Source of the DNA: Bacteroidota bacterium | GTDB taxonomy: Bacteria > Bacteroidota > Bacteroidia > Flavobacteriales > Flavobacteriaceae | NCBI GenBank assembly: GCA_023434025.1 | Contig: JAEYTL010000021.1 | Span: forward strand, 186,001 to 250,000 | DNA: 64,000 bases | Reading direction: 5' to 3' | In this document: positions 8,566-18,019 of the stretch, one piece after another | Numbering within the stretch: position 1 is the first letter of the stretch | Layout: the number at the start of each line of letters is the position of its first letter | Notes under the pieces: generated by a model | Database searches by the model: none | Told to the model about the DNA's origin: nothing | The model's input: only the letters and a program-made list of their open reading frames with translations | Position numbers and translations under genes: made by a program

Positions 8566-9585
8566 ATGAAATTTAAATATGTTATTGAAAACAAATGGTG
8601 GCAGGAAATCTTTATCCTTGCCTTTTCATTTGTGCTCTTTACGCTTAACGACTGGATCTTAATCAAAAGCTTAAAAGGTTTCTTTTCAGGTTTGGTCTAT
8701 TTTTTCATATTATATTCACACGCTCAGGTTAACCGCTTATTTCTACTCCCCTTTTTACTCAAAGAGCACCGGCCCTGGCTGTACTTTATTCTGAGCATTT
8801 TCACCTTATTGGTTTTTTCGGTTATACTCTACGAGGTTTCTACCGAAGTGATTTACAAAGATTGCTTTCTGTATAAATCGTCCAATCAGAAAACTTATCA
8901 TTTTCAGTTAGGCACCCTGGCCGGAACCTTGGTTTGCATCCTGGGTTGTTTTCAGATTTTAGAACATTACCGTGAACAAAAAAGAAAAAACAATGAGACA
9001 CTTTTGTCTAATCAAATGCAGCTGAATGCTTTGAAAGGACAGTTGAACCCTCATTTTTTATTCAATACTTTCAATACATTATACGGCATCAGCCTCCAAT
9101 ACCCGGAACGCACCTCAGACATGATCATGCAGGTTTCACAATTAATGCGGTATCAGGTGGAAAACAGTGCCAGAGAATATGTTTCTTTAGAAGATGAAAT
9201 AGCCTTTTTATCCAGTTATATCGAACTGGAAAAGGAACGGGTGGGCTACCGGTGTTCAATTGAATTCTCGCATGTTGCCGAAGAAGATAAAACCTACCTG
9301 ATAGCTCCGATGCTGTTGATTACCTTTGTAGAAAATGCCTTTAAACACGGAGCGTGTACCATTGAAAAATGTTACGTAACTATTGCGATTGAAGTGAAGA
9401 ACAATAAATTGATAATGAAAATATCCAATTCAATTCCGCAGAAGAAAAAAGAAATTTTTTCCACTAAAATAGGCATTAAAAACACCAAAAAACGATTGGA
9501 AATCATTTATCCGGACAGGCATCAGTTAGACATCCGTTCTTCTGACGCAACGTTTACCGTTAATTTAGAAATTGAGCTGAACTGA
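8566..9585 (+). CDS. LytS-like sensor histidine kinase (His_kinase family)
   Basis: A 339-residue kinase with four hydrophobic segments in the first 130 residues, a short coiled linker, and the LytS/YehU core: LNPHFLFNTFNTLYGIS with phospho-accepting His163, then an ATPase domain with FVENAFKHGA (N box). The start at 8566 (MKFKYVIENKWW) is preferred; an in-frame ATG at 8524 would add 14 residues with no family-like features. The stop TGA shares its last base with the ATG of the LytTR regulator, so the two are a coupled two-component pair. It diverges from the HAE1 efflux operon, which is its probable target. No periplasmic sensor domain is visible; the membrane helices themselves probably sense. 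Confidence 0.92.
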   Translation: MKFKYVIENKWWQEIFILAFSFVLFTLNDWILIKSLKGFFSGLVYFFILYSHAQVNRLFLLPFLLKEHRPWLYFILSIFTLLVFSVILYEVSTEVIYKDCFLYKSSNQKTYHFQLGTLAGTLVCILGCFQILEHYREQKRKNNETLLSNQMQLNALKGQLNPHFLFNTFNTLYGISLQYPERTSDMIMQVSQLMRYQVENSAREYVSLEDEIAFLSSYIELEKERVGYRCSIEFSHVAEEDKTYLIAPMLLITFVENAFKHGACTIEKCYVTIAIEVKNNKLIMKISNSIPQKKKEIFSTKIGIKNTKKRLEIIYPDRHQLDIRSSDATFTVNLEIELN

Positions 9586-10289
9586 TGAATACTAAAAAGT
9601 GTATTATTGTTGACGATGAGCCGGCGGCACATTATGTGCTGATCAATTATATTCAACGCAATCCGCAATTGGAATTGGTTCAACAGTTTTACAACGGTGT
9701 AGATGCCATGAATTTTTTGCGGAAAAACAAAATCGATTTGCTTTTTTTAGACATTGATATGCCGGAAATTACCGGATTGGAATTGTTAAAAATCATACCC
9801 TCGCCACCCAAAACCATTCTGACCACCGCCTATTCTGAATTTGCCCTGGAAAGTTACGAATACGGCGTGATTGATTACCTGTTAAAACCGATTTACTTTC
9901 CGAGGTTTCTGAAAGCCATTGACCGGTTCTTTTTGATGGAGCTACCCGAACAATTCACCCCGGAGCAAACAGCCAGCTCAGTTACTGTAAAAGTAGATGG
10001 CTATTTTATGGATGTTGAACTGAACCAGTTGCTTTATGCCCAAAGTTTCGGCAACTATGTAAAACTGATTACCAAGACCAAAACCTATCTTGCTTCTGCC
10101 ACAACCAACGAACTTCAAAACAGTTTACCTGAAAATTTATTTATGCGGATTCATAAATCATATATTGTAGCCTTAAATAAAATTGAGGTAATGGACAAAG
10201 ACCATGTGTTGATTAACCGGATTAAAATCCCGGTCGGCATTACCTATAAAAGAGAATTAAGTGAATGGCTGAAGAACAGGCAAGTTTAA
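9585..10289 (+). CDS. LytTR family response regulator
   Basis: A 234-residue regulator with an N-terminal receiver domain (phospho-acceptor Asp56 in LLFLDIDMP, acidic pocket DDEP at 10-13, Lys in LLKPIY) and a C-terminal LytTR DNA-binding domain (about 135-230, with the FMRIHKSYIVALNKI motif). Proteins of this type bind short direct repeats and activate transcription. It is translationally coupled to the LytS-like kinase. The likely target is the divergent RND operon, or the genes just downstream. Confidence 0.94.
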   Translation: MNTKKCIIVDDEPAAHYVLINYIQRNPQLELVQQFYNGVDAMNFLRKNKIDLLFLDIDMPEITGLELLKIIPSPPKTILTTAYSEFALESYEYGVIDYLLKPIYFPRFLKAIDRFFLMELPEQFTPEQTASSVTVKVDGYFMDVELNQLLYAQSFGNYVKLITKTKTYLASATTNELQNSLPENLFMRIHKSYIVALNKIEVMDKDHVLINRIKIPVGITYKRELSEWLKNRQV

Positions 10290-10351
10290 ACAAACAGCCA
10301 ATTCCGGTCTGGTCAATTGCTTCCTTATGCAGCTTCTTGGTCAATTTTACT

Positions 10352-10359
10352 TACTTTTG
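10352..10359 (+). promoter_or_regulatory. -7 box directly before the OmpR-type regulator
   Basis: TACTTTTG matches the Bacteroidota -7 consensus TAnnTTTG and ends 5 bp before the ATG at 10365. Transcription from it would give a leaderless or nearly leaderless mRNA. No convincing -33 box is seen at a normal distance. Confidence 0.4.
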
Positions 10360-10364
10360 TGGCT

Positions 10365-11045
10365 ATGAAAGTATTAATCATTGAAGACGATCCCACTTTA
10401 AGCAAAAACATTGCAGAAGCTCTGACTGCCGAAAACAGTACGGTAGAAATTGTTTATGACGGCTTACTGGCCGGACGAATGCTTAAAAAAGAAGGATATG
10501 ACTGCGTGATAATGGATGTTAATCTGCCCGGGAAAAACGGTTTTGACCTGTGCAAAGACTTCAGAAACTATAATACACATACCCCGGTCATTATGCTTAC
10601 TGCATTTAGTGAGCTGGAAGACAAGGTGCAAGGGTACAGCTGCGGTGCAGACGATTACCTCACTAAACCATTCTATATGCGGGAATTGATAATGCGGATC
10701 AATGCCCTGATTAAAAGAAATAAACAACCGGGCGGATCTGATACTGCTCTTTTGATTGCTGATGACATTACGCTTAATGACAGCCAAAAACAAGTATTCC
10801 GGCAGGGTAAAGAAATCAGCCTTACGCCCCGGGAATATCAGATATTGCTGATTTTGATGGAAAACAAAGGTGAAATCGTGTCGAAAGGAAACCTTATTAA
10901 GGAAATCTGGGGCAGTACTTTTGATGCCAATACCAATACGATAGAAGTCTATATTAATTTTTTACGGAACAAATTAGATAAGCCTTTCGGGAAGAACACG
11001 CTGAAAACCAAAATCGGTTACGGTTACTACCTGGACATCCAATGA
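10365..11045 (+). CDS. OmpR-family response regulator (CusR-like)
   Basis: A 226-residue OmpR/PhoB regulator: receiver domain with acidic pocket EDD (7-9), phospho-acceptor Asp51 in VIMDVNLPGKNGFD and Lys in YLTKPF, then a winged-helix domain (about 130-225, SLTPREYQILLILMENKG). I start it at the ATG at 10365 (MKVLIIEDDP); the earlier in-frame TTG at 10317 would add a meaningless leader. It overlaps the kinase gene by 4 bp. The metal-RND operon begins 1.4 kb downstream, and two TTTAAGGTC direct repeats 11 bp apart stand before that operon, the spacing expected for OmpR-family sites. A metal-sensing CusRS/CzcRS-like role is inferred from this. Confidence 0.94.
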   Translation: MKVLIIEDDPTLSKNIAEALTAENSTVEIVYDGLLAGRMLKKEGYDCVIMDVNLPGKNGFDLCKDFRNYNTHTPVIMLTAFSELEDKVQGYSCGADDYLTKPFYMRELIMRINALIKRNKQPGGSDTALLIADDITLNDSQKQVFRQGKEISLTPREYQILLILMENKGEIVSKGNLIKEIWGSTFDANTNTIEVYINFLRNKLDKPFGKNTLKTKIGYGYYLDIQ

Positions 11046-12412
11046 AAATCAGAAATAAAATATTGCTTTATTTTTCCTCAACGGTCATTCTGCTGACCGC
11101 TGTTTCTTTCAGTATCATCTATATTTTGTTTTCCGAATACCGCGAAGAAGACTTTCAACAACGGCAAAAGGAGAAAGTAAAATATACCATTCGGTTTTTA
11201 ACCGAGTTTAAGGCGTTCAGCAAAAATATAGCCGGGGTGATGGACGAACTTACCATTCATGATTTTTATGATGAAAAGTTATTGGTGTTTGATCAGGATA
11301 AGAAACAGATTTTTGCCAGTATAGACGACCTTACCATTCAAAGTTATCAATCCATCCTGAACGAACTCTCGCCTACCAAAAAATGGATTGAAACCAAAGA
11401 GGGAAACTATGACCTTATCGGTATTTTTTATGAACATGACAACCAGCATTTTTATGCCATAAGCAAAGCATATGATCCTTCAGGCTACTCAAAATTATAT
11501 TTTTTAAGAAATGTATTAATAGCACTCTTCATTGCGGTAATTGTAGTAGTAGTGCTTATTTCACTTTTTATTTCCAATAAAGTTTCCAAGCCGATTATTT
11601 CCTTGGCCAAAAAGCTGAACGATTATGATTTAAGTCAGGAAAATTCACCAATGCTGGCAATTGAAACTTCTTCCTATGAACTTAAGCAGCTGACAGAGCG
11701 GTTTAATGAGCTGATCAACAGAACCAATGAAGCTTTTGCATTTCAAAAACATACAGTACACCACATCTCACACCAGCTAAAAACACCTATTGCCATTTTA
11801 GTTTCCGAATTAGAAAAAATCAAGAATTATACTGAAACTGACGCCATTAAATCAGAATTAGAAAGTCAGATTATCAAGGCCAAATCACTGGGCAATATCA
11901 TCAATGTTCTGCTTGAAATAGCTAAAACCGAATCCGGACAACAGCTTAAAAAGCAAAAGCGGCGTATTGATGAGTTAACGTTTGATGTGATTGATGAACT
12001 GCAACGCCTTTATCCTGATTTTCATTTTGAAGTAAATTACAGTCCTGCACATGTTAATGAAAATAAACTTATTGTAAACCTTAATGCAATTCTGATCAAG
12101 CAGGCTGTTGCCAACCTGCTGACCAATTGCATTGCTTACAGCAATAACGCCAAAGGGGAAATTATTTTCAATTGTTTGGAGCCCAATTGGGTTAAGATTC
12201 AAATCATCAATTCAGGAAATCCTATTACCAAAGAAGAAGAACTGTTTCTTTTTAAGCACTTTTTCAGAGGGAAAAACAGTCAGGGAAAACCTGGTTTCGG
12301 ATTAGGTCTGGTATTGACCAAAAAGATTATTGAATTAAACGAAGCCACCATCACCTACACCAACAAAAACAACCGGCTCAACATCTTTGAAATAAACCTT
12401 CCTTTAAGCTAA
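11042..12412 (+). CDS. HAMP-domain sensor histidine kinase (CusS-like position)
   Basis: A 456-residue membrane kinase: TM1 (about 8-30), a periplasmic sensor segment (31-155), TM2 (156-177), a HAMP linker, the HisKA domain with His244 in HHISHQLKTPIAI, and a HATPase domain ending with the GFGLGLVLTKKI G2 box. It pairs with the OmpR-type regulator, which it overlaps by 4 bp. The periplasmic segment has only a few His and no Met or Cys cluster, so the metal-sensor role rests on the downstream pump genes. Confidence 0.93.
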   Translation: MKIRNKILLYFSSTVILLTAVSFSIIYILFSEYREEDFQQRQKEKVKYTIRFLTEFKAFSKNIAGVMDELTIHDFYDEKLLVFDQDKKQIFASIDDLTIQSYQSILNELSPTKKWIETKEGNYDLIGIFYEHDNQHFYAISKAYDPSGYSKLYFLRNVLIALFIAVIVVVVLISLFISNKVSKPIISLAKKLNDYDLSQENSPMLAIETSSYELKQLTERFNELINRTNEAFAFQKHTVHHISHQLKTPIAILVSELEKIKNYTETDAIKSELESQIIKAKSLGNIINVLLEIAKTESGQQLKKQKRRIDELTFDVIDELQRLYPDFHFEVNYSPAHVNENKLIVNLNAILIKQAVANLLTNCIAYSNNAKGEIIFNCLEPNWVKIQIINSGNPITKEEELFLFKHFFRGKNSQGKPGFGLGLVLTKKIIELNEATITYTNKNNRLNIFEINLPLS

Positions 12413-12423
12413 AATTTATTCTC

Positions 12424-12459
12424 TTTAAGGTCTTTTTAAGGTCGTTCTGTTCATTTTTG
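12424..12459 (+). promoter_or_regulatory. OmpR-type direct repeat and promoter of the metal-RND operon
   Basis: Two exact copies of TTTAAGGTC at 12424-12432 and 12435-12443, 11 bp apart (one helical turn). A further TTTAAG half lies at 12403, 21 bp upstream of the first. A near -7 box CATTTTTG (12452-12459) follows, so the repeats cover the -33 region, as for an activator site. The regulator encoded at 10365 is the obvious candidate to bind. Confidence 0.5.
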
Positions 12460-12478
12460 CCAACTAATCAGGTACAAA

Positions 12479-13783
12479 ATGATGAACTTAAACAAAGCCA
12501 GACAATTCATTCTCTTTTTCTTAACAATTGGATTAACGGCCAATGCTCAGGAGATTTTAACGTTAAGCCGGCAACAATGCGAAGCTATATTTTTAAAGGA
12601 AAACCTTCAGCTGCTGGCGGAGAAATTAGAAATTTCTAAAGCAGAAGCCGCTGTTCTGCAGGCAAGACTATGGCCTAACCCTACATTTGAAATTGACGAA
12701 GTCAACCTTTGGGCTACCAAAAAACAATTGGCTGTTTTTGGTGATGACCTGCAAGGTTTCAATGGCGGAAACTTCGGAAAAAACCAACAATTCTCGTTGG
12801 GAATCGAACAGTTAATCAAAACAGCCGGCAAGCGAAAAAAATTAGTGGCTTTGGAACAGGTGACGGCTGATAAATCCAAACAATACTTTGAAGATGTATT
12901 ACGGGGTTTAAAATTGGAATTCCGCAATAACCTTACCCAGCTTCAGCATCTTCAACTGCACAAAAAAGTATATGAAAAAGAAATCACAGTGCTTAAAAAT
13001 TTAACCGAAGCCTATCAAAAACAGGTAACCCAAGGCCATGTATCAAAAGGAGAATACATTCGGCTAAAAGCCCTTGAATTAGAATTTTCTCAAACTATTA
13101 ATGACCTGACCAAAGCCATTAACGAAGAACAAAAAGAGTTGAAAATACTCATGAGACTACCGGCTCAACTGCAATTGGCATTAACCGAAGACGACTTTCT
13201 TCAGGATACTAAAGCCGCTAAAAGTGAATCGCTGGAATCTGTTTTAAGCAAAGCAACCTCTGCACGTCCTGATTTAAAAATAGCCCAATTAAACCAACAA
13301 TATGCCAACCGTTTATTGGCTTATGAAAAAGCACAGCGTACCCCGGATGTAACGCTGAAAGCCGGCTATGACCGCGGGGGAAATTTCATGTACAATTTTG
13401 TGGGTTTCGGGCTTTCGATTGATTTACCACTATTTGACAGAAATCAGGGCAACATTAAATCGGCAAAATTTGAAATAGAGCAGGCTCAGCTGCTGTATGA
13501 AGAAAAAAATCTTTCCGTTCAAAACGAAATAGCCATGGCATTTGAAAACCTTGATGCGGCCATCCGCTTTTATGAATCCATAGAACCGGGTTATGAGCGT
13601 ACACTGAACGAGCTGCTTCAGCAGTACACTAAAAATTTTGTCAACAGAAACATCAGTATGCTGGAGTATCTTGATTTTCTGGATGCCTATTTAGAGAACA
13701 AAAAAATTATTCTGGAAGCAGGAAAAGAAGTTAACGAAAAAATAGAAGAATTAAACCACGCCGTTGGAAGCGATCTCAACTAA
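12479..13783 (+). CDS. TolC-family outer-membrane protein (CzcC/CusC-like)
   Basis: A 434-residue outer-membrane factor with signal peptide (FILFFLTIGLTANAQ) and two OEP repeats (LSRQQCEAIFLKENLQLLAE; ARPDLKIAQLNQQYANRLLA), the pattern of CzcC/CnrC proteins. It is the outer-membrane duct of a heavy-metal RND pump and the first of the co-directional genes czcC-, czcB- and czcA-like. Two in-frame ATGs (12479, 12482) are both possible starts. It follows the OmpR/HAMP two-component genes. Confidence 0.9.
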   Translation: MMNLNKARQFILFFLTIGLTANAQEILTLSRQQCEAIFLKENLQLLAEKLEISKAEAAVLQARLWPNPTFEIDEVNLWATKKQLAVFGDDLQGFNGGNFGKNQQFSLGIEQLIKTAGKRKKLVALEQVTADKSKQYFEDVLRGLKLEFRNNLTQLQHLQLHKKVYEKEITVLKNLTEAYQKQVTQGHVSKGEYIRLKALELEFSQTINDLTKAINEEQKELKILMRLPAQLQLALTEDDFLQDTKAAKSESLESVLSKATSARPDLKIAQLNQQYANRLLAYEKAQRTPDVTLKAGYDRGGNFMYNFVGFGLSIDLPLFDRNQGNIKSAKFEIEQAQLLYEEKNLSVQNEIAMAFENLDAAIRFYESIEPGYERTLNELLQQYTKNFVNRNISMLEYLDFLDAYLENKKIILEAGKEVNEKIEELNHAVGSDLN

Positions 13784-13805
13784 TTAACCTTAAGAAATCT
13801 TAAAA

Positions 13806-14915
13806 ATGAACAACAGAAAAATAAAATCAGCACTTACCCCGGCTCTTCTTGGCTTATTGTTTCTCAACAGTTGCGGAAACACAGAAGTAAATCCTAAAAC
13901 AAAGCCTATGCAGTTTTGTCTGGACGATAATTTTAAAGCTAAAGTAAAAATCAGCCAGCCCCAAAAAGAAAAAGTGACCGAAGGCATCACGCTGACCGGA
14001 AGTATTGAAGCAAATCCTGATAAAGTTGTTCCTTTTGTGAGTTTGGTTGACGGTGTGATTTCCAAAACTTATTTTTCACTGGGTGACAGAGTGGTTAAAG
14101 ATCAGGTGCTGGCCGAAATCAGAAGTACCGAACTAACCGAAATGCAGGCCCAATTTAAAATCATCGAATCGCAAATTAAAGTGGCCACCAAAAACCTGCA
14201 ATCAAAACAAGCTATGTTTGAAGACGGGATATCATCTGAAAAAGACTTACTGGAAGGACAAAGTGAATTAGCTGTGCTAAAAGCGGAAAAAGAAAAAATC
14301 AGCTCAAACCTTAACCTCTTCAGTGCCAGCACCGAAAAAGGTGTTTTTCAGATCAAAGCGGCACAATCCGGTATCATTATTTCAAAAAACATTACTGCGG
14401 GAACACAGATTTCTGCCGGAAGCGAGCCCCTGTTTGTGTTAGCCGACCTGAGCGATGTCTGGGTAATGATCAATATCTATGCCTCCAATGTGCAGCATAT
14501 TGTTTCAGGAATGGAAGTATCCATTAAAACCATTTCCTATCCGGATGAGGTCTTTAAAGGTAGCATCACCTCCATTACACAAGTGCTGGATGAAGAAGCC
14601 AAAGTACTGAAAGCAAGGGTAGTGCTCAAAAATAAGGACTTAAGACTCAAACCCGGCATGATTGTGGACGTAACCGCACAAAAACTGAACGAAGGAGAAG
14701 CCTTACGCATCGATACCGCTTCACTGGTTTTTGACAACAACCAGAATTTTGTGGTGGTTTACAAAGGTGATTGCGAAATGGCTATCCGAAAAATAACCCT
14801 TCTGGCCAAAAGCAACGGTTCATCGTTTATAGCCACCGGATTAAATGAAGGCGAAAGCATCGTTTCTCAAAATCAGTTGTTGATCTATGAACAAATTAAA
14901 AACTTTCAGCAGTAA
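13806..14915 (+). CDS. RND periplasmic adaptor lipoprotein (CzcB-like)
   Basis: A 369-residue membrane-fusion protein with a lipoprotein signal (GLLFLNSC lipobox, Cys23). Two lipoyl half motifs (FSLGDRVVKDQVLAEIRS; IKAAQSGIIISKNITAGTQI) flank a short helical hairpin, followed by beta-barrel and membrane-proximal domains. It links the CzcA-like permease to the CzcC-like duct. No His-rich or Met-rich metal-binding N-terminus is present, though a Cys (PMQFCLDDNF) sits near the start of the mature chain. Gap to the permease start: 5 bp. Confidence 0.92.
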   Translation: MNNRKIKSALTPALLGLLFLNSCGNTEVNPKTKPMQFCLDDNFKAKVKISQPQKEKVTEGITLTGSIEANPDKVVPFVSLVDGVISKTYFSLGDRVVKDQVLAEIRSTELTEMQAQFKIIESQIKVATKNLQSKQAMFEDGISSEKDLLEGQSELAVLKAEKEKISSNLNLFSASTEKGVFQIKAAQSGIIISKNITAGTQISAGSEPLFVLADLSDVWVMINIYASNVQHIVSGMEVSIKTISYPDEVFKGSITSITQVLDEEAKVLKARVVLKNKDLRLKPGMIVDVTAQKLNEGEALRIDTASLVFDNNQNFVVVYKGDCEMAIRKITLLAKSNGSSFIATGLNEGESIVSQNQLLIYEQIKNFQQ

Positions 14916-14920
14916 TTCAG

Positions 14921-17900
14921 ATGACAAAACTTATCCAAAATATTGTAGCCTTTTCATTAAAAAATTCAACCTTAGTATTCTTTTTTACCGGATTACTGTT
15001 GGTTTCCGGAATTATAAGCTATATCAAAACGCCCATTGAAGCTTTTCCGGACGTAACCAACACCCGGGCAAGAATCATTACCCAATGGCCGGGAAGAAGT
15101 GCCGAAGAAGTGGAAAAATTTGTAACTCTTCCCATTATGAAGGAAGTGAATACAATACCCAAAAAAGCCCAGGTACGTTCTATTTCCTTATTCGGCTTAT
15201 CAGTGGTGACCGTTATTTTTGATGATGAGGTTGATGATTTTTATGCCCAGCAATATGCGGCCAACCGTTTACAGGGAATCGACCTGCCTGATGGAGCTGA
15301 TGCTGCTATTGAACCCCCGTATGGGGCAACCGGAGAAATATTCCGTTATGTTTTGCGGAGTGAAAAACCCATTAAAGAGCTTACCGCCATTCACGATTGG
15401 GTTATTGAACGCGAATTAGTCTCTGTTCCCGGAGTAGCCGATGTCGTAAGTTTTGGTGGAGAAGAGAAAACCTATGAAATTAAAATCAACCCGACCGAAT
15501 TAGCCAACTATGATCTGTCGCCGCTGGATGTTTTTGAAGCGGTATCCAAAAGCAACATCAACGTAGGAGGTGATGTGATTGAAAGAGGAAGCCAGGCCTA
15601 TGTGGTTCGCGGTGTCGGACTGCTGGAAAGTGTTGAGGATATTGAAAACATCATGATTGAAGTACGCGGCACCACACCTATTTTAGTGAAACACGTGGCC
15701 GAAGTAAAGATTTCTGCCAAACCCCGCTTAGGAGTGGTGGGGTTTCAGGACGATGACGATCTGGTACAGGGAATTGTAGTCATGCTGCGGGGTGAAAACC
15801 CCAGTGAGGTCATAGCCCGCCTGAAAGATAAAATAGTCGAACTCAATGAACGCATCCTGCCTAAGGATGTAAAAATAGAACCTTTTATTGACCGGACAGA
15901 ACTGGTCAACACCACCGTTAGTACGGTGACCAAAAACTTGGTGGAAGGAATTGTTCTGGTATCCCTCATCGTTTTTATCTTTCTCTACAACTGGCGTTTA
16001 ACCCTTATTGTCGCTTCTGTAATTCCGCTTGCTTTTTTGTTTGCCATTGTAATGCTGCGGATTATGGGTATGCCGGCAAATCTTATTTCTATGGGCTCGC
16101 TCGACTTTGGCCTGCTCCTCGAAGGGGCTCTGGTGGTCTCTGAAGTTGTCTTTGTAGGGCTCGAAAAGAAAGCTCATCAACTGGGCATGGAACGCTTTAA
16201 TAAAATTTCTAAAGTGGGAATCATTAAAAAGAGTGTAGGTAGCGTGGCCTTATATATTTTCTTTGCCCTGCTCATTTTAATCATCGCCCTGCTTCCTATT
16301 TTTACCTTTCAGAAAGTAGAGGGAAAAATGTTTTCTCCATTGGCTTATACACTTGGTTTTGCCTTAATAGGGTCGCTTATTTTAAGTCTAACCTATGTTC
16401 CGGCAATGTGTAAAGTGTTGCTAACCAAAAACATTGTTGAAAAAGATAACCTGATTACCCGTTCTTTCCGAAACGGTTTATTTAATCTTTACCTGCTTTC
16501 AACCCGGCATAAAAAAGCAACGCTTATTTCCTTTATCAGCCTGTTGGCCATCAGTATAATTGGTTTTATGAACCATGGTTCTGAATTTTTGCCCAAACTG
16601 AATGAAGGGGCAATTTATATCAGAGCTACCCTTCCAAATAGTGTTAACATAGAGGAGTCAAACCGGTTGGCCGAAGAAATGAAAGCAGATCTGCGAAAAT
16701 ACGAAGAAGTAAAATTTGTGCTTAACCAGGTAGGAAGACCCAATGACGGAACTGATCCTACCGGTTTTTTCAACATTGAATTTCACATCCAGCTTCATCC
16801 TGAAAAAGAATGGAAACGTTCAGTTAAAAAAGAAGAACTGGTCGAAGAAATGCGTCAGGTTCTGCAAACCTATCCTGGCATTGTTTTCGGATTCAGCCAG
16901 CCTATTCAGGATAATGTGGAAGAATATGTTGCCGGTGTTAAGAGTTCGCTGGTGGTTAAAATTTTTGGCGAAGACCTGTTCCAGCTTGAAGAATATGCCG
17001 ATCAGGTAGCCAATAGTATTAAAGATGTGCCGGGCATTGAAGATCTGAACGTTTACCGGAACATCGGACTGCCTGAGTTGCGTATTGAACTGCACGATCA
17101 TAAACTGGCCAAATACGGTGTGGATATTTCCGATGCCCAGGCCGTTATCGAAATGGCTATCGGAGGACGTGCGGCTACTCACTTTTATGACAACGAACGC
17201 GTTTTTGACGTTCGAATCCGCTTTGCCAAAGAGTACAGAGATACCGAATCAAAAATTGGTGATATCCTTATCCCAACCAAAGACAACCGAAAAATTCCGT
17301 TAAAAGAAATCGCCTCGATTAATTATATTACCGGCCCTACTTTTATCTATCGGGAAGGAAGTAGCCGTTACATTGCTGTTGGGTTCAGTATTGAAGGACG
17401 GGATTTGGGAAGCACCATTGCCGAGGCCAAACAAAAAGTAGCCGAAAATGTAAAACTGCCGGAAGGGAATAAAATGGAATGGGCCGGCGAATTTGAATCC
17501 AAAGAAAGAGCCAGCAAACAGTTGGCCATGATTGTTCCGATTTCATTGCTGCTCATCATGTTTCTGTTATGGGTCAATTTTAACGGCAATATGAAAGACA
17601 CATTGGTTTCATTTATTGTGGTACCGTTTGCCTTTATCGGCGGTTATCTCTCACTGGTAATCACCGACACTACCTTTGGGATTTCAGCCGGAATCGGATT
17701 TATTATCCTGTTTGGGGTGGCCACCATTGACGGAATTGTGCTCATCGGAAACATCCGCCAGAACCTCAACAAAAAAGTACCGCTAAAAGAAGCTATTTCC
17801 AATGCTGTTTACAGCAGAATCAGGCCTATTCTGATGATTGCCCTGATGGGATCAATGGGGCTTTTGCCCGCTGCATTATCTTCCGGAATGGGATCTGAGA

Positions 17901-18019
17901 TACAAAAACCACTTGCTATTATGATTGTGGGTGGATTAATTGTCTGTATGTTATTATCTTTGACCGTTCTCCCGCAGGTATTCTATTTGGCTTACCGCAA
18001 AACAAAACCTAAAAAATGA
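14921..18019 (+). CDS. Heavy-metal RND permease (CzcA/CusA family)
   Basis: A 1032-residue HME-type RND exporter with twelve membrane helices and two large periplasmic loops. The TM4 signature reads DFGLLLEGALVVSE: Asp395, Glu401, Glu408. In CzcA of Cupriavidus the equivalents are Asp402, Asp408 and Glu415, so the middle Asp is replaced by Glu here. The DFG form favours divalent cations (Zn, Co, Cd, Ni) over Cu(I)/Ag(I), but that is only a guide. It would move metal ions from periplasm to outside with the CzcC- and CzcB-like partners. The stop overlaps the ATG of the next gene (ATGA), so the symporter-like carrier is translationally coupled. Confidence 0.93.
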   Translation: MTKLIQNIVAFSLKNSTLVFFFTGLLLVSGIISYIKTPIEAFPDVTNTRARIITQWPGRSAEEVEKFVTLPIMKEVNTIPKKAQVRSISLFGLSVVTVIFDDEVDDFYAQQYAANRLQGIDLPDGADAAIEPPYGATGEIFRYVLRSEKPIKELTAIHDWVIERELVSVPGVADVVSFGGEEKTYEIKINPTELANYDLSPLDVFEAVSKSNINVGGDVIERGSQAYVVRGVGLLESVEDIENIMIEVRGTTPILVKHVAEVKISAKPRLGVVGFQDDDDLVQGIVVMLRGENPSEVIARLKDKIVELNERILPKDVKIEPFIDRTELVNTTVSTVTKNLVEGIVLVSLIVFIFLYNWRLTLIVASVIPLAFLFAIVMLRIMGMPANLISMGSLDFGLLLEGALVVSEVVFVGLEKKAHQLGMERFNKISKVGIIKKSVGSVALYIFFALLILIIALLPIFTFQKVEGKMFSPLAYTLGFALIGSLILSLTYVPAMCKVLLTKNIVEKDNLITRSFRNGLFNLYLLSTRHKKATLISFISLLAISIIGFMNHGSEFLPKLNEGAIYIRATLPNSVNIEESNRLAEEMKADLRKYEEVKFVLNQVGRPNDGTDPTGFFNIEFHIQLHPEKEWKRSVKKEELVEEMRQVLQTYPGIVFGFSQPIQDNVEEYVAGVKSSLVVKIFGEDLFQLEEYADQVANSIKDVPGIEDLNVYRNIGLPELRIELHDHKLAKYGVDISDAQAVIEMAIGGRAATHFYDNERVFDVRIRFAKEYRDTESKIGDILIPTKDNRKIPLKEIASINYITGPTFIYREGSSRYIAVGFSIEGRDLGSTIAEAKQKVAENVKLPEGNKMEWAGEFESKERASKQLAMIVPISLLLIMFLLWVNFNGNMKDTLVSFIVVPFAFIGGYLSLVITDTTFGISAGIGFIILFGVATIDGIVLIGNIRQNLNKKVPLKEAISNAVYSRIRPILMIALMGSMGLLPAALSSGMGSEIQKPLAIMIVGGLIVCMLLSLTVLPQVFYLAYRKTKPKK

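Noticed and set aside
10317..10364. TTG start giving a 16-residue leader on the OmpR-type regulator
   Set aside because: The leader resembles nothing in the family, and a -7 box lies inside it, just before the ATG at 10365.
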